This document shows positions 44,289 through 52,085 of a stretch of DNA of 60,452 bases, piece after piece. Both the position numbers and the translations under genes were made by a program. Origin of the DNA: an uncultured Sutterella sp. (GTDB lineage: Bacteria > Pseudomonadota > Gammaproteobacteria > Burkholderiales > Burkholderiaceae_F); the NCBI GenBank assembly GCA_937943605.1, contig CALEAW010000078.1, forward strand, positions 1 through 60,452, given 5' to 3'. Numbering within the stretch: the first letter of the stretch is position 1; every line of letters starts with the position of its first letter. The notes beneath the pieces are model-generated. The model was not told the DNA's origin. It saw only the letters and a program-made list of their open reading frames with translations, and did not search any database.

Positions 44289-45281
44289 TTATGCGGCAGC
44301 GCGACCTAAGCGATCGTTAATAGCTGCCCAAGCAGGAAACTGTGGAGGCAGTTCGATCAAAATGCGTTGAGCGCCTGCGCGATCTAAACGATGAAGGTTT
44401 TCATAGAGATCGCGTCCATACTGATGTAAATCGGTAGGCGCTTCAATGCTCATTGCTGGTTGACCTGGCAACAGATTCAAAACATCACGAGAGGCCATGA
44501 CGGCAACGGCTTGATCAGCTAAGGCTGTAAAGCGAGCCACGAAGTTCTGAGTGTTCACTAACTCAAGCTTCGTTTTAGGTGCGTAATGGCTCTTTAAACG
44601 ACCAGAGGCACGCGGAGCATCACGACCAGCATCGGGCACGGCGAAGCCCAAAGTGTCTTCGAGCATTTCGCGTGTAATCACACCGTGACGTAAGAGCGTT
44701 GGCTGGCCTTGAGAGAGATTGACCATTGTCGATTCAATCCCAAATTCGCAACTACCACCATCAAGAATCATGTCTAATTTACCTTCAGGCTTTGTCCCTA
44801 AATCTTCGGCGACGTGTTGAGCAGAAGAGGGACTGATACGCCCAAAGGTATTGGCAGAAGGTGCGGTTAAACCACGCCACGTGGGGCCACTAAAGGCAGA
44901 GATGAGCGCATGAGCCCAAGGATGAGAGGGACAACGAAGCGCGACAGTATCTTGCCCACCAGTGACCCACAGGCCGCAACGACTCTTTTTCTTGAGGACA
45001 AGTGTCAAGGGGCCGGGCCAGTAGGTTTTCGCTAAAAGCCACGCCTCGGGCGGTATATCTTCCGCCCAATGCGAAATCGCGTCAATGCCAGCGACATGAA
45101 CAATCAAAGGATGATCGGCAGGACGTCCTTTTGCCTTGTAGGTGGAAAGAACGGCCGACTCATTATCAGCATCTGCGGCAAGACCGTAGACGGTTTCAGT
45201 AGGCATGGCGACTAAACCACCCTCTTCAAGAATCTGAACGGCTTGGGCAATCTGGCCAGCATCAACAGGTGGCGTGGACAT
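44289..45281 (-). CDS. tsaC: L-threonylcarbamoyladenylate synthase (Sua5/YwlC type)
   Basis: 330 aa: N-terminal YrdC domain (GGLVAMPTETVYGLAADA, KGRPADHPLIVHV, ALRCPSHPWA) plus the C-terminal Sua5 domain (after SGRLKSHYAPKTKLELV). Produces threonylcarbamoyl-AMP for t6A37 of ANN-decoding tRNAs. The two-domain form is the Sua5 architecture, not the short E. coli TsaC. It starts 2 bp after purK. tsaE, in the same pathway, lies 6 kb away, and a tRNA-Thr substrate beside that. Confidence 0.95.
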   Translation of the reverse strand: MSTPPVDAGQIAQAVQILEEGGLVAMPTETVYGLAADADNESAVLSTYKAKGRPADHPLIVHVAGIDAISHWAEDIPPEAWLLAKTYWPGPLTLVLKKKSRCGLWVTGGQDTVALRCPSHPWAHALISAFSGPTWRGLTAPSANTFGRISPSSAQHVAEDLGTKPEGKLDMILDGGSCEFGIESTMVNLSQGQPTLLRHGVITREMLEDTLGFAVPDAGRDAPRASGRLKSHYAPKTKLELVNTQNFVARFTALADQAVAVMASRDVLNLLPGQPAMSIEAPTDLHQYGRDLYENLHRLDRAGAQRILIELPPQFPAWAAINDRLGRAAA

Positions 45282-45283
45282 TG

Positions 45284-46459
45284 TTAGAGAGGCTCCGGTA
45301 AATGAAGGATACGAGCGGCTTCGCGGGCACGAACCATGGCTTCGTCGGCCGTAGCACCGAGGATCGTGACGTGACCCATTTTGCGGGCACGACGGGCTTC
45401 AGCTTTGCCGTAGATGTGCAATTTAACGCCAGGGATAGCTGTGACGCCAGCCCAGTCAGGATCGCGCATGTTACCTTCTTCGTCAAACCATTCATCACCA
45501 AGAATGTTGAGCATCACGGCGTAAGAATGTTGTTGCGTGGAACCGAGTGGTAAGCCTGCCATCGTGCGGACCTGCTGTTCATACTGACTCGTCACGCAGG
45601 CATCGATCGTGGCGTGACCAGAGTTGTGTGGGCGAGGTGCTAATTCGTTCACTAAGAGCGTACCGTCTTCAAGGACGAAGAGTTCGACACAGAGGACGCC
45701 CACGTAATCGAGTGCAGTGGCAATCTTGGCTGCATAGGCGCGTGCACGGTTGGCTGTGTCTTCATCGATACGAGCAGGCAATACGGAGACAGCTAAAATG
45801 CCGTTACGATGGAAATTTTCAGACACTGGGAAGGTCGCGGTTTCGCCTTGCAAGTTTCGTGCCACGATCACAGAAACTTCAAGCTTGAGATTCATGCGCT
45901 TTTCAAGGACGCAATCAACTTCACCGAAGGTCTTAAAGGCTTCGCGAACGTCATCGAGCGTCTGAACGCGAGCTTGACCTTTGCCGTCATAGCCAAGGCG
46001 AGCGGTCTTGAGAATGCCTGGCAAAAGAGAAGCGTCAAGCGAATCAATGTCAGCGGCTGAACGAACAGCGGCATGGGGTGCAACGGGCACACCGGCGACC
46101 TCACTGATGTAATGCTTTTCGACATTGCGATCTTGCGTGACTGCGACGGCTGAAGCGGGTGGGCAAACACGCAACCCTTGCTTTTCAAGGAACTTAAGGG
46201 AGGGCGCAGGAACGTTTTCAAATTCGGTGGTGACGGCCTTGACCTTGCTTGCCAACTGAGCTAGGCCAGCTTCATCGTTATATTTGGCGTTGATCTGTTC
46301 GCGCGAAACTTCACCGGCGGGACTGGTCGTGCCCGGTTCAATGACGGCGACGTGATAACCCATGGTGGCTGCGGCTTGAGCGAACATGCGACCGAGCTGG
46401 CCGCCACCCATCAAACCAAGTGTTTCACCAGGCAGAAGTACATCTTCCTTAGTAATCAT
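45284..46459 (-). CDS. purK: N5-carboxyaminoimidazole ribonucleotide synthase PurK
   Basis: 391 aa ATP-grasp enzyme making N5-CAIR from AIR, ATP and bicarbonate. Motifs: LGLMGGGQLGRMFAQAA, KTARLGYDGKGQ, VLEKRMNLKLEVSVI and VNELAPRPHNSGH. It follows purE by 11 bp and precedes tsaC by 2 bp; purE product continues the pathway. Confidence 0.97.
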   Translation of the reverse strand: MITKEDVLLPGETLGLMGGGQLGRMFAQAAATMGYHVAVIEPGTTSPAGEVSREQINAKYNDEAGLAQLASKVKAVTTEFENVPAPSLKFLEKQGLRVCPPASAVAVTQDRNVEKHYISEVAGVPVAPHAAVRSAADIDSLDASLLPGILKTARLGYDGKGQARVQTLDDVREAFKTFGEVDCVLEKRMNLKLEVSVIVARNLQGETATFPVSENFHRNGILAVSVLPARIDEDTANRARAYAAKIATALDYVGVLCVELFVLEDGTLLVNELAPRPHNSGHATIDACVTSQYEQQVRTMAGLPLGSTQQHSYAVMLNILGDEWFDEEGNMRDPDWAGVTAIPGVKLHIYGKAEARRARKMGHVTILGATADEAMVRAREAARILHLPEPL

Positions 46460-46470
46460 GTTGCGGATCC

Positions 46471-46968
46471 TTAGAGAGGAAGTTCCATAGCGCGAGCCTT
46501 GGCATTCTGAGCTTTACGGAATTCAGCTAACTTATCAGCTAAGGTAGCGTCCGTGACGGACAGAATCTGAGCGGCATACAGGGCAGCGTTAGCGGCACCC
46601 GCTTCACCAATGGCGAACGTGGCGACAGGAACGCCCTTGGGCATTTGAACGATCGAGTAGAGGCTATCCTGACCGCGGAGGTACTTAGAGGGAACAGGGA
46701 CGCCACAGACAGGCAAGGTGCACTTGGCGGCAATCATGCCAGGCAGATGAGCGGCACCGCCAGCACCAGCGATGATGACGCGGATGCCACGATCACGAGC
46801 GGTTTCGGCATAGTCGAACATTTCGTCGGGCATACGGTGTGCGCTAACAACGCGGGCTTCGAACGGAATGTCGAAGGCCTGCAACATTTCAGCGGCGTTT
46901 TTCATCACTTCCCAGTCAGAATTGCTACCCATTACGATGCCAACGATCGGCTTGACGGCGTCAGTCAT
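46471..46968 (-). CDS. purE: N5-CAIR mutase PurE (class I)
   Basis: 165 aa. Rearranges N5-CAIR to CAIR. The active-site sequences VGIVMGSNSDWEVM, VVSAHRMPDEMFDYA and IIAGAGGAAHLPGM are intact. Presence of purK shows it is the bacterial mutase, not the direct carboxylase. First gene of the purE-purK-tsaC-arsC-like operon. Confidence 0.98.
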   Translation of the reverse strand: MTDAVKPIVGIVMGSNSDWEVMKNAAEMLQAFDIPFEARVVSAHRMPDEMFDYAETARDRGIRVIIAGAGGAAHLPGMIAAKCTLPVCGVPVPSKYLRGQDSLYSIVQMPKGVPVATFAIGEAGAANAALYAAQILSVTDATLADKLAEFRKAQNAKARAMELPL

Positions 46969-47063
46969 TGGAAATACCTCAAGTTGAAATTAGTAAAAAA
47001 AACAGAAAAGAACGACAGGAAAAACGTGTTTTCCTCTCGTCCCTTTACGGCTATCAGTATAGG

Positions 47064-47106
47064 CAAAAAGGACCGGCAGGCGTATACCCCGTCGGTCCTC
47101 TTTTTT
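47064..47106 (-). terminator. terminator after purC
   Basis: AGGACCG/CGGTCCT stem with a long GC-rich loop and TTTTTGCC on the minus strand, between the purC stop and the purE start. Confidence 0.8.
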
Positions 47107-47123
47107 CGCAAAGGATGTGCGAA

Positions 47124-48017
47124 TTAAAGTTCGATATCCGTGCCAGTCAATCGACGAAGGGCTTCACGATATTTGTCGGACGTCTTTTCGACGATTTCGT
47201 CGGGAACCTTCGGAGCCGGGGGTGTCTTGTCCCAAGGCTGAGCTTCGAGCCAGTCGCGGATGAACTGCTTGTCAAAGCTCGGAGGCGAAACACCAACGGT
47301 GTACTGGTCAGCAGGCCAGAAGCGGCTAGAGTCAGGAGTGCAGACTTCGTCCATAAGGCGGATATTGCCTTCAGCATCCAAGCCAAATTCGAACTTCGTG
47401 TCGGCAATGATGATGCCTTTCGTGGCGGCGAATTCAGACGCGCGACGATAGAGTTCAAGCGTAGCATCGCGCAATTTCACGGCGATGTCTTCACCGTACA
47501 TTTCAACGACGCGATCAAAGGACACGTTTTCGTCATGAGAGCCGACTTCGGCCTTTGCTGCCGGCGTGAAGATCGGTTCAGGCAACTTCTGACCCATCTT
47601 GAGGCCTTCAGGCAACTTGATGCCGCAAACGCAACCCGTTTCGCAGTAATCCTTCCAACCACCGCCAATGAGGTAACCACGAGCAACGCATTCAACCAGG
47701 ATCGGCTTGAGGCGCATGGCAACAACGGAACGACCGCGAACCAGCGGAATTTCTTCAGGGGTCACGACCGATTCAGGATCGATGCCCGTCAGATGGTTCG
47801 GCATGACGCCGTCCAATTCATTGAACCAGAAATCCGTGATAGAGGTAAGCACCTTGCCCTTGCCAGGAATCGGGTCGTCGAGAATGACGTCAAAGGCGGA
47901 AATGCGGTCGCTAGCAACGATGAGCAACTTGTCATCGCCGACAGCGAACGTATCACGAACCTTACCGGAGTAGAGCTTCGGCAAAGACGTGATATTGATC
48001 TGGGAAAGACCAGCCAT
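47124..48017 (-). CDS. purC: SAICAR synthase PurC
   Basis: 297 aa, the longer form seen in betaproteobacteria and yeast. Condenses CAIR with aspartate. Motifs: KLYSGKVRDTFAVG (ATP loop), LIVASDRISAFDVIL, ECVARGYLIGGGWKDY and DTKFEFGLDAEG, MDEVCTPDSSRFW. Monocistronic, separated from purE by a terminator. The next enzyme, PurB, is also in the window. Confidence 0.97.
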   Translation of the reverse strand: MAGLSQINITSLPKLYSGKVRDTFAVGDDKLLIVASDRISAFDVILDDPIPGKGKVLTSITDFWFNELDGVMPNHLTGIDPESVVTPEEIPLVRGRSVVAMRLKPILVECVARGYLIGGGWKDYCETGCVCGIKLPEGLKMGQKLPEPIFTPAAKAEVGSHDENVSFDRVVEMYGEDIAVKLRDATLELYRRASEFAATKGIIIADTKFEFGLDAEGNIRLMDEVCTPDSSRFWPADQYTVGVSPPSFDKQFIRDWLEAQPWDKTPPAPKVPDEIVEKTSDKYREALRRLTGTDIEL

Positions 48018-48143
48018 GTTTAAATCTCCGTTTGAGACATGGTTAACTGAAATGGTGTGTCGACATTGTAAAACCGATTGAGCGATAGCGTTGCAAAATT
48101 GAGTACGCCAATTTGCTCAGTTGATCTGAGAATCGACAAATCC

Positions 48144-48563
48144 TTAATGGGTGAAGAGTTGCCAAATGGCGGGACCGGCAATACCGATCCAAACAAGTGC
48201 AGCGATGACCATCGCGATGAATACGGCGGCACTCCCTAAATCTTTCGCACGGCCGCTTAATTCATGAAGCTCTGGTCCAATACGGTCCACAACAGCTTCA
48301 ATGGCAGAGTTAAGAATTTCGGTGAGCATTAGGCCCAAGATTGAACCGATCAAGAGAATCGTTTCAAGCGCTGGCAGATCAAGTAACAATGCCACAGGGA
48401 TCAATACGCAGGCTAATAGGACTTCTTCTCGGAAGGCTGCTTCGTTGGCATAGGCTGCTTTGAAGCCTTTGAGGGAATAGCCAGTGGCATTAAGAAGGCG
48501 ACGAAGGCCAGTTTTGCCTTTGAGCGCCGTAGCATCCTTCTTTGGGGTAGATTCGTGGGTCAT
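48144..48563 (-). CDS. dgkA: diacylglycerol kinase DgkA
   Basis: 139 aa from ATG 48563. Small trimeric inner-membrane kinase recycling diacylglycerol to phosphatidate. Family residues: GFKAAYANEAAFREEV (surface amphipathic helix) and TEILNSAIEAVVDRIG (catalytic Glu/Asn/Glu), with three hydrophobic helices. No clear Shine-Dalgarno: the start lies about 10 nt after the fba terminator stem, so it is probably expressed by read-through. An in-frame GTG at 48581 is inside that stem. Confidence 0.92.
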   Translation of the reverse strand: MTHESTPKKDATALKGKTGLRRLLNATGYSLKGFKAAYANEAAFREEVLLACVLIPVALLLDLPALETILLIGSILGLMLTEILNSAIEAVVDRIGPELHELSGRAKDLGSAAVFIAMVIAALVWIGIAGPAIWQLFTH

Positions 48564-48568
48564 AATAG

Positions 48569-48602
48569 AAAACGCGCCCACCCCTGTTGGTGGGCGGGCG
48601 CG
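48569..48602 (-). terminator. terminator after fba, abutting dgkA
   Basis: GC-rich stem GCGCCCACC with GGTGGGC(G)GGCGC, followed on the minus strand by GTTTTCTATT. The dgkA ATG begins directly after this tail. Confidence 0.85.
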
Positions 48603-48631
48603 AGAGATCAGTCTTTCAATAAAACTTGAAA

Positions 48632-49696
48632 TTAGAGAACGTTCTGACGAAGCGTGCCGTCAGCATAGCGAGCAGCAACCTGATCAAGCGGCATAGCCTT
48701 GATGCGAGCGGCTTGACCTTCGCAACCGAATTCGAGGTAGCGTTGCTTGCAAAGATCCGTTGCGGCCTTGCGAGCCACTTTAAGGAAGTCGCGTGGGTCA
48801 AACTTGGACGGATTTTCGAAGAGGTACTGACGAACAGCAGCCGTCATGGCAAGACGGATGTCGGTGTCAATGTTGACCTTGCGAACACCGTGCTTAATAG
48901 CTTCCTGGATTTCTTCAACAGGAACACCATACGTTTCACGCATGTCGCCGCCAAACTGACGGATGGTGGCAAGGTATTCTTGCGGAACGGAAGAAGAACC
49001 GTGCATGACAAGGTGGGTGTTTGGCAGACGTTCGTGGATTTCCTTCACGCGCTGAATGGAGAGCGTATCGCCCGTGGGCTTGCGCGTGAACTTGTAAGCG
49101 CCGTGAGACGTACCGATAGCAATGGCCAAAGCGTCGAGCTGGGTGGCCTTCACGAATTCAGCGGCCTGATCCGGATTCGTCAAGAGCTGATCGCGGGTCA
49201 TCACGGCATCGGTGCCGTGACCGTCTTCCTTGTCGCCGCGCATCGTTTCGAGAGAACCCAAGCAACCGAGTTCACCTTCGACGGACACGCCGAGGCAGTG
49301 GGACATTTCAACCACACGACGTGTGACATCAACATTGTAGTCAAACGTAGAGATCGTCTTACCGTCGGCCATCAAGGAACCGTCCATCATCACGGACGTA
49401 AAGCCCATGCGAATGGCACCCTGGCAAACCGCCGGGCTCTGACCATGGTCCTGGTGCATACAGACAGGAATATCGGGATAAGCTTCAACAGCAGCAGAGA
49501 TCAGATGACGAAGGAAGTGTTCGCCAGCGTATTTACGAGCGCCGGCAGAAGCCTGCATGATCACGGGGGCGCCAACTTCGCTAGCGGCAGCCATGATGGC
49601 TTGAACCTGTTCGAGGTTGTTGACATTGAAGGCTGGAACGCCATAACCGTTTTCGGCGGCGTGATCGAGCAACTGACGCATGGAGACAAGTGCCAT
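48632..49696 (-). CDS. fba: class II fructose-bisphosphate aldolase
   Basis: 354 aa zinc aldolase of the class IIA/B Cbb type common in proteobacteria. Motifs: VPAFNVNNLEQVQAIM, CMHQDHGQSPAVCQGAI (zinc His and catalytic Asp), DGSLMADGKT, GELGCLGSLE, AIGTSHGAYKF and the catalytic loop MHGSSSVPQE. Acts in glycolysis, gluconeogenesis and pentose-phosphate exchange together with fbp in this window. Monocistronic. Confidence 0.97.
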   Translation of the reverse strand: MALVSMRQLLDHAAENGYGVPAFNVNNLEQVQAIMAAASEVGAPVIMQASAGARKYAGEHFLRHLISAAVEAYPDIPVCMHQDHGQSPAVCQGAIRMGFTSVMMDGSLMADGKTISTFDYNVDVTRRVVEMSHCLGVSVEGELGCLGSLETMRGDKEDGHGTDAVMTRDQLLTNPDQAAEFVKATQLDALAIAIGTSHGAYKFTRKPTGDTLSIQRVKEIHERLPNTHLVMHGSSSVPQEYLATIRQFGGDMRETYGVPVEEIQEAIKHGVRKVNIDTDIRLAMTAAVRQYLFENPSKFDPRDFLKVARKAATDLCKQRYLEFGCEGQAARIKAMPLDQVAARYADGTLRQNVL

Positions 49697-49850
49697 GACG
49701 ATGAACTCCGAATCTGATAGTGGAAAAGAGGAACGAGCATAAGGAAATATATCTACTTCTTTTTGCTCACTGTGTAGTCAATCGAATTGTATAGTTATGG
49801 CGCTCAGAGGGAAAGTCCTTTTGCCATCTGAGTGTCGATAAACGTGAAAA

Positions 49851-51179
49851 TTAACCGCTAAGGATGCTCTTATTCGAGGCGACCTGCTTTTTAATGCCGT
49901 TATAAATCGCCTGAGCAATCTTTTGCTGATGTCGTCCGTTAATCAATAAGCGTTCTTCTGTTGGGTTGGAGATGAAGGCCGTTTCAACCAAAATAGATGG
50001 AATTCCCTGACCTTTCAATACCGCAAAGCCAGCCTGTTCAACATGCTGCTTGTGTAAACGGTTCACGGATTTCATTTCATTTAAGACCGATGCGCCCAAT
50101 CCTAAGCTGTAATTAATGGTCCAGCTTGAGGTCATGTCGACAAGCACGCTCGCGACTTGTCGATCCACTGAGGCAATATTAACGCCACCAATCAAGTCGG
50201 ACTCATTTTGATTCTTAGCAAGCCAACGAGCCGCAGCTGATGTGGCACCGCGTTCTGATAAACAGAAAACACTCGAACCGCGTGCAGTTGGTTTAATCCA
50301 TGCGTCAGCATGAATACTTACTAGTAAGTGTGCTTTGGCTTTTCGAGCAATAGCAACGCGTCCACCTAAACTGACGAAGTGGTCAGAGTTACGCGTCATG
50401 ATGGCTTTCATGTTGGGGTCTGCGTTGATAAGCGCTGCCAATCGGCGTCCGATTTGTAGAACGACCGTTTTTTCACGATTGCGACCTCGTCCAATCGCCC
50501 CTGGGTCTTCTCCACCGTGTCCAGGGTCTACCACCACAATCAGACGTTGCTTAGGTTTCTTTGGCTTTTTAGGCGTACCTTTTTGAGGTTTACTAGGGTG
50601 ATTTTGTGCGACTTGGGGTGGTTCGGGTTCGTCTGGTTCCTCAGGCTCTTTTCCGAGTCCAGCAATCAGGGATCCCAAGGGATCATCTGGATTTTCTACC
50701 AATTCTGAGCCTTCTTCGCGACCCGCGAGAAGTTTGCTAATTTCGTCAGTGGGATTGACGGGATAGATGTCAAACACCAGACGGTATTTGTAGTTAGCAA
50801 AAGGCTGAAGTTGGAAAACTTCAGGTTTAACATCCGTTTTAAGGTCCATCACCAAGCGAACGGTATCGGGTTGGAATTGACCAATACGCATAGCGGCGAT
50901 GTAAGGATCATCAGGTTTAACGGCGGCAATTTGTTTTTGCAATTGCGCAGTGAGTTCAAGTCCCTTGATGTCAACGACGAGTCTTAAAGGGGTTGATGAC
51001 CTAACGAAAAAATACTTGAAGTTGAGCGGTGTATCGTATTCAAGTGTGACACGCGTATATTCTTCGGCAGGCCACATACGCACGTCAACCATCCTCGCAC
51101 CTTTGGCGATCTGCCAAGGGGCAAGACTTAATAAAAGCGTACTCGATGCACCGAGCATCAAGCGACGACGATTAAGCAT
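49851..51179 (-). CDS. amiC: N-acetylmuramoyl-L-alanine amidase AmiC-type
   Basis: 442 aa. Twin-arginine signal (NRRRLMLGASSTLLLSL), an AMIN domain (about 30-145) that targets septal peptidoglycan, a Pro/Glu/Lys linker (165-210), and an Amidase_3 catalytic domain with zinc residues in VVDPGHGGEDPGAIG, REKTVVL and SIHADAW and the catalytic Glu in SILVETAFIS. Periplasmic; splits daughter cells at division. Starts 8 bp inside the 3' end of tsaE, the usual tsaE-amiC pair. Confidence 0.96.
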   Translation of the reverse strand: MLNRRRLMLGASSTLLLSLAPWQIAKGARMVDVRMWPAEEYTRVTLEYDTPLNFKYFFVRSSTPLRLVVDIKGLELTAQLQKQIAAVKPDDPYIAAMRIGQFQPDTVRLVMDLKTDVKPEVFQLQPFANYKYRLVFDIYPVNPTDEISKLLAGREEGSELVENPDDPLGSLIAGLGKEPEEPDEPEPPQVAQNHPSKPQKGTPKKPKKPKQRLIVVVDPGHGGEDPGAIGRGRNREKTVVLQIGRRLAALINADPNMKAIMTRNSDHFVSLGGRVAIARKAKAHLLVSIHADAWIKPTARGSSVFCLSERGATSAAARWLAKNQNESDLIGGVNIASVDRQVASVLVDMTSSWTINYSLGLGASVLNEMKSVNRLHKQHVEQAGFAVLKGQGIPSILVETAFISNPTEERLLINGRHQQKIAQAIYNGIKKQVASNKSILSG

Positions 51180-51681
51180 GGTCGGCGTACTCCTTGAGAA
51201 GGTGATTCAGGATTTGTTGACCTTCTGGGGTGAGAGCCTTTAAGTTCACGGTGCGACCCAATCCGACATGATTTAATTCAATACGAATATCCGCGTCGGG
51301 GACGTAGGGCGCGGCTTTTTCTGTCCATTCCGTTGCTGTAATAAAGCCCGGACCAAAAAAGTCTCGGAAGCCAGCGTCTTCAAATTCTTCGGCTTCTTCG
51401 AAGCGATAAAAGTCGAAATGGTTGAGGGTGACGCCTAAGACGGGATAACTTTCAACAAGCGAAAACGTCGGACTCTTAACGGGTCCTGTATGGCCTAATT
51501 TGCGTAACAGTGCACGAGTAAGGCTTGTTTTACCAGCGCCTAAGTCGCCTTCAAGGTGAAGCGTCAGGCCATGTGACGCGATTAAAGCCGTTTCACAGGC
51601 CATTGCATCAGCTAGGCGTGCCCCAAGAAGATCAGTGTCATCAGGATGGGGAAGGTCAATTGCCAAAGTCATAAAAGCCAT
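51172..51681 (-). CDS. tsaE: tRNA t6A ATPase subunit TsaE
   Basis: 169 aa P-loop ATPase needed by TsaB-TsaD to transfer the threonylcarbamoyl group to tRNA. Walker A HLEGDLGAGKTSLTRAL, then VKSPTFSLVESYP and HFDFYRFEEAEEFEDAGF (Walker B-like with catalytic Glu). Overlaps amiC by 8 bp. Completes, with tsaC here, half of the t6A pathway. Confidence 0.96.
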   Translation of the reverse strand: MAFMTLAIDLPHPDDTDLLGARLADAMACETALIASHGLTLHLEGDLGAGKTSLTRALLRKLGHTGPVKSPTFSLVESYPVLGVTLNHFDFYRFEEAEEFEDAGFRDFFGPGFITATEWTEKAAPYVPDADIRIELNHVGLGRTVNLKALTPEGQQILNHLLKEYADHA

Positions 51682-51829
51682 GTTCCGTACGTCTTGTTGA
51701 ATATGCGAATTTTTAATTTTACAACAGATGAGACTGTTTCTTAGTGTTCATCAGATTACCCTCGAGTCGAGAGGAATGATGGTTAGAAAACTATCGCTAA
51801 AAACAAATGTAACAAAGTGTAAAGGCCTC

Positions 51830-51858
51830 TTGTCAAAAGTTTTGAGATTAGTCATAAT
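51830..51858 (+). promoter_or_regulatory. sigma70 promoter of tRNA-Thr
   Basis: TTGTCA, a 17-nt spacer, then CATAAT; predicted start near 51865, about 40 nt before the mature tRNA. One of the best-spaced sigma70-type promoters in the window. Confidence 0.75.
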
Positions 51859-51904
51859 TCAAATCCTCTGCTGAACGCAACTCAGTTGTGTTCTCGCGAT
51901 GGTG

Positions 51905-51980
51905 GCCGGTGTAGCTCAGCTGGTAGAGCAGCGCATTCGTAATGCGAAGGTCGGGAGTTCGAATCTCTTCTCCGGCACCA
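51905..51980 (+). tRNA. tRNA-Thr(CGT)
   Basis: 76 nt with encoded CCA. D arm GCTC-AGCTGGTA-GAGC; anticodon loop TTCGTAA gives anticodon CGT, reading ACG (Thr); T loop TTCGAAT. Closely matches E. coli thrW in the anticodon arm. The acceptor stem has a U6-U67 mismatch (GCCGGTG with CTCCGGC). Its 3' end shows no duplicated copy nearby, so it is not the insertion site of the element to the right. Confidence 0.96.
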
Positions 51981-51993
51981 CAAGGATTCCAGG

Positions 51994-52027
51994 AAAAAGC
52001 CCATGCAATTGATTGCGTGGGCTTTTT
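51994..52027 (+). terminator. terminator after tRNA-Thr
   Basis: AAAAAGCCCA…TGGGCTTTTT stem with an inner GCAAT/ATTGC stem, T-run on the plus strand. Confidence 0.92.
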
Positions 52028-52044
52028 GCTATGCGCAACTTAAA

Positions 52045-52078
52045 GACGGAATCCAACCGTTAAGGTTTGGATTCCGTC
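52045..52078 (-). terminator. terminator after the DUF748 gene
   Basis: Perfect 12-bp stem GACGGAATCCAA/TTGGATTCCGTC with TTTAAG on the minus strand, 8 bp past the gene's stop. Confidence 0.85.
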
Positions 52079-52085
52079 GGTGCAA

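Noticed and set aside
46968..49717. Long plus-strand ORFs opposite purC and fba (351 and 363 codons)
   Set aside because: Both are mirror frames of well-identified enzymes with no family match of their own.
51905..51980. tRNA-Thr as possible insertion site of the element
   Set aside because: No copy of its 3' end is found at 55 kb; the boundary there matches tmRNA instead, and 52-55 kb looks like ordinary core sequence.
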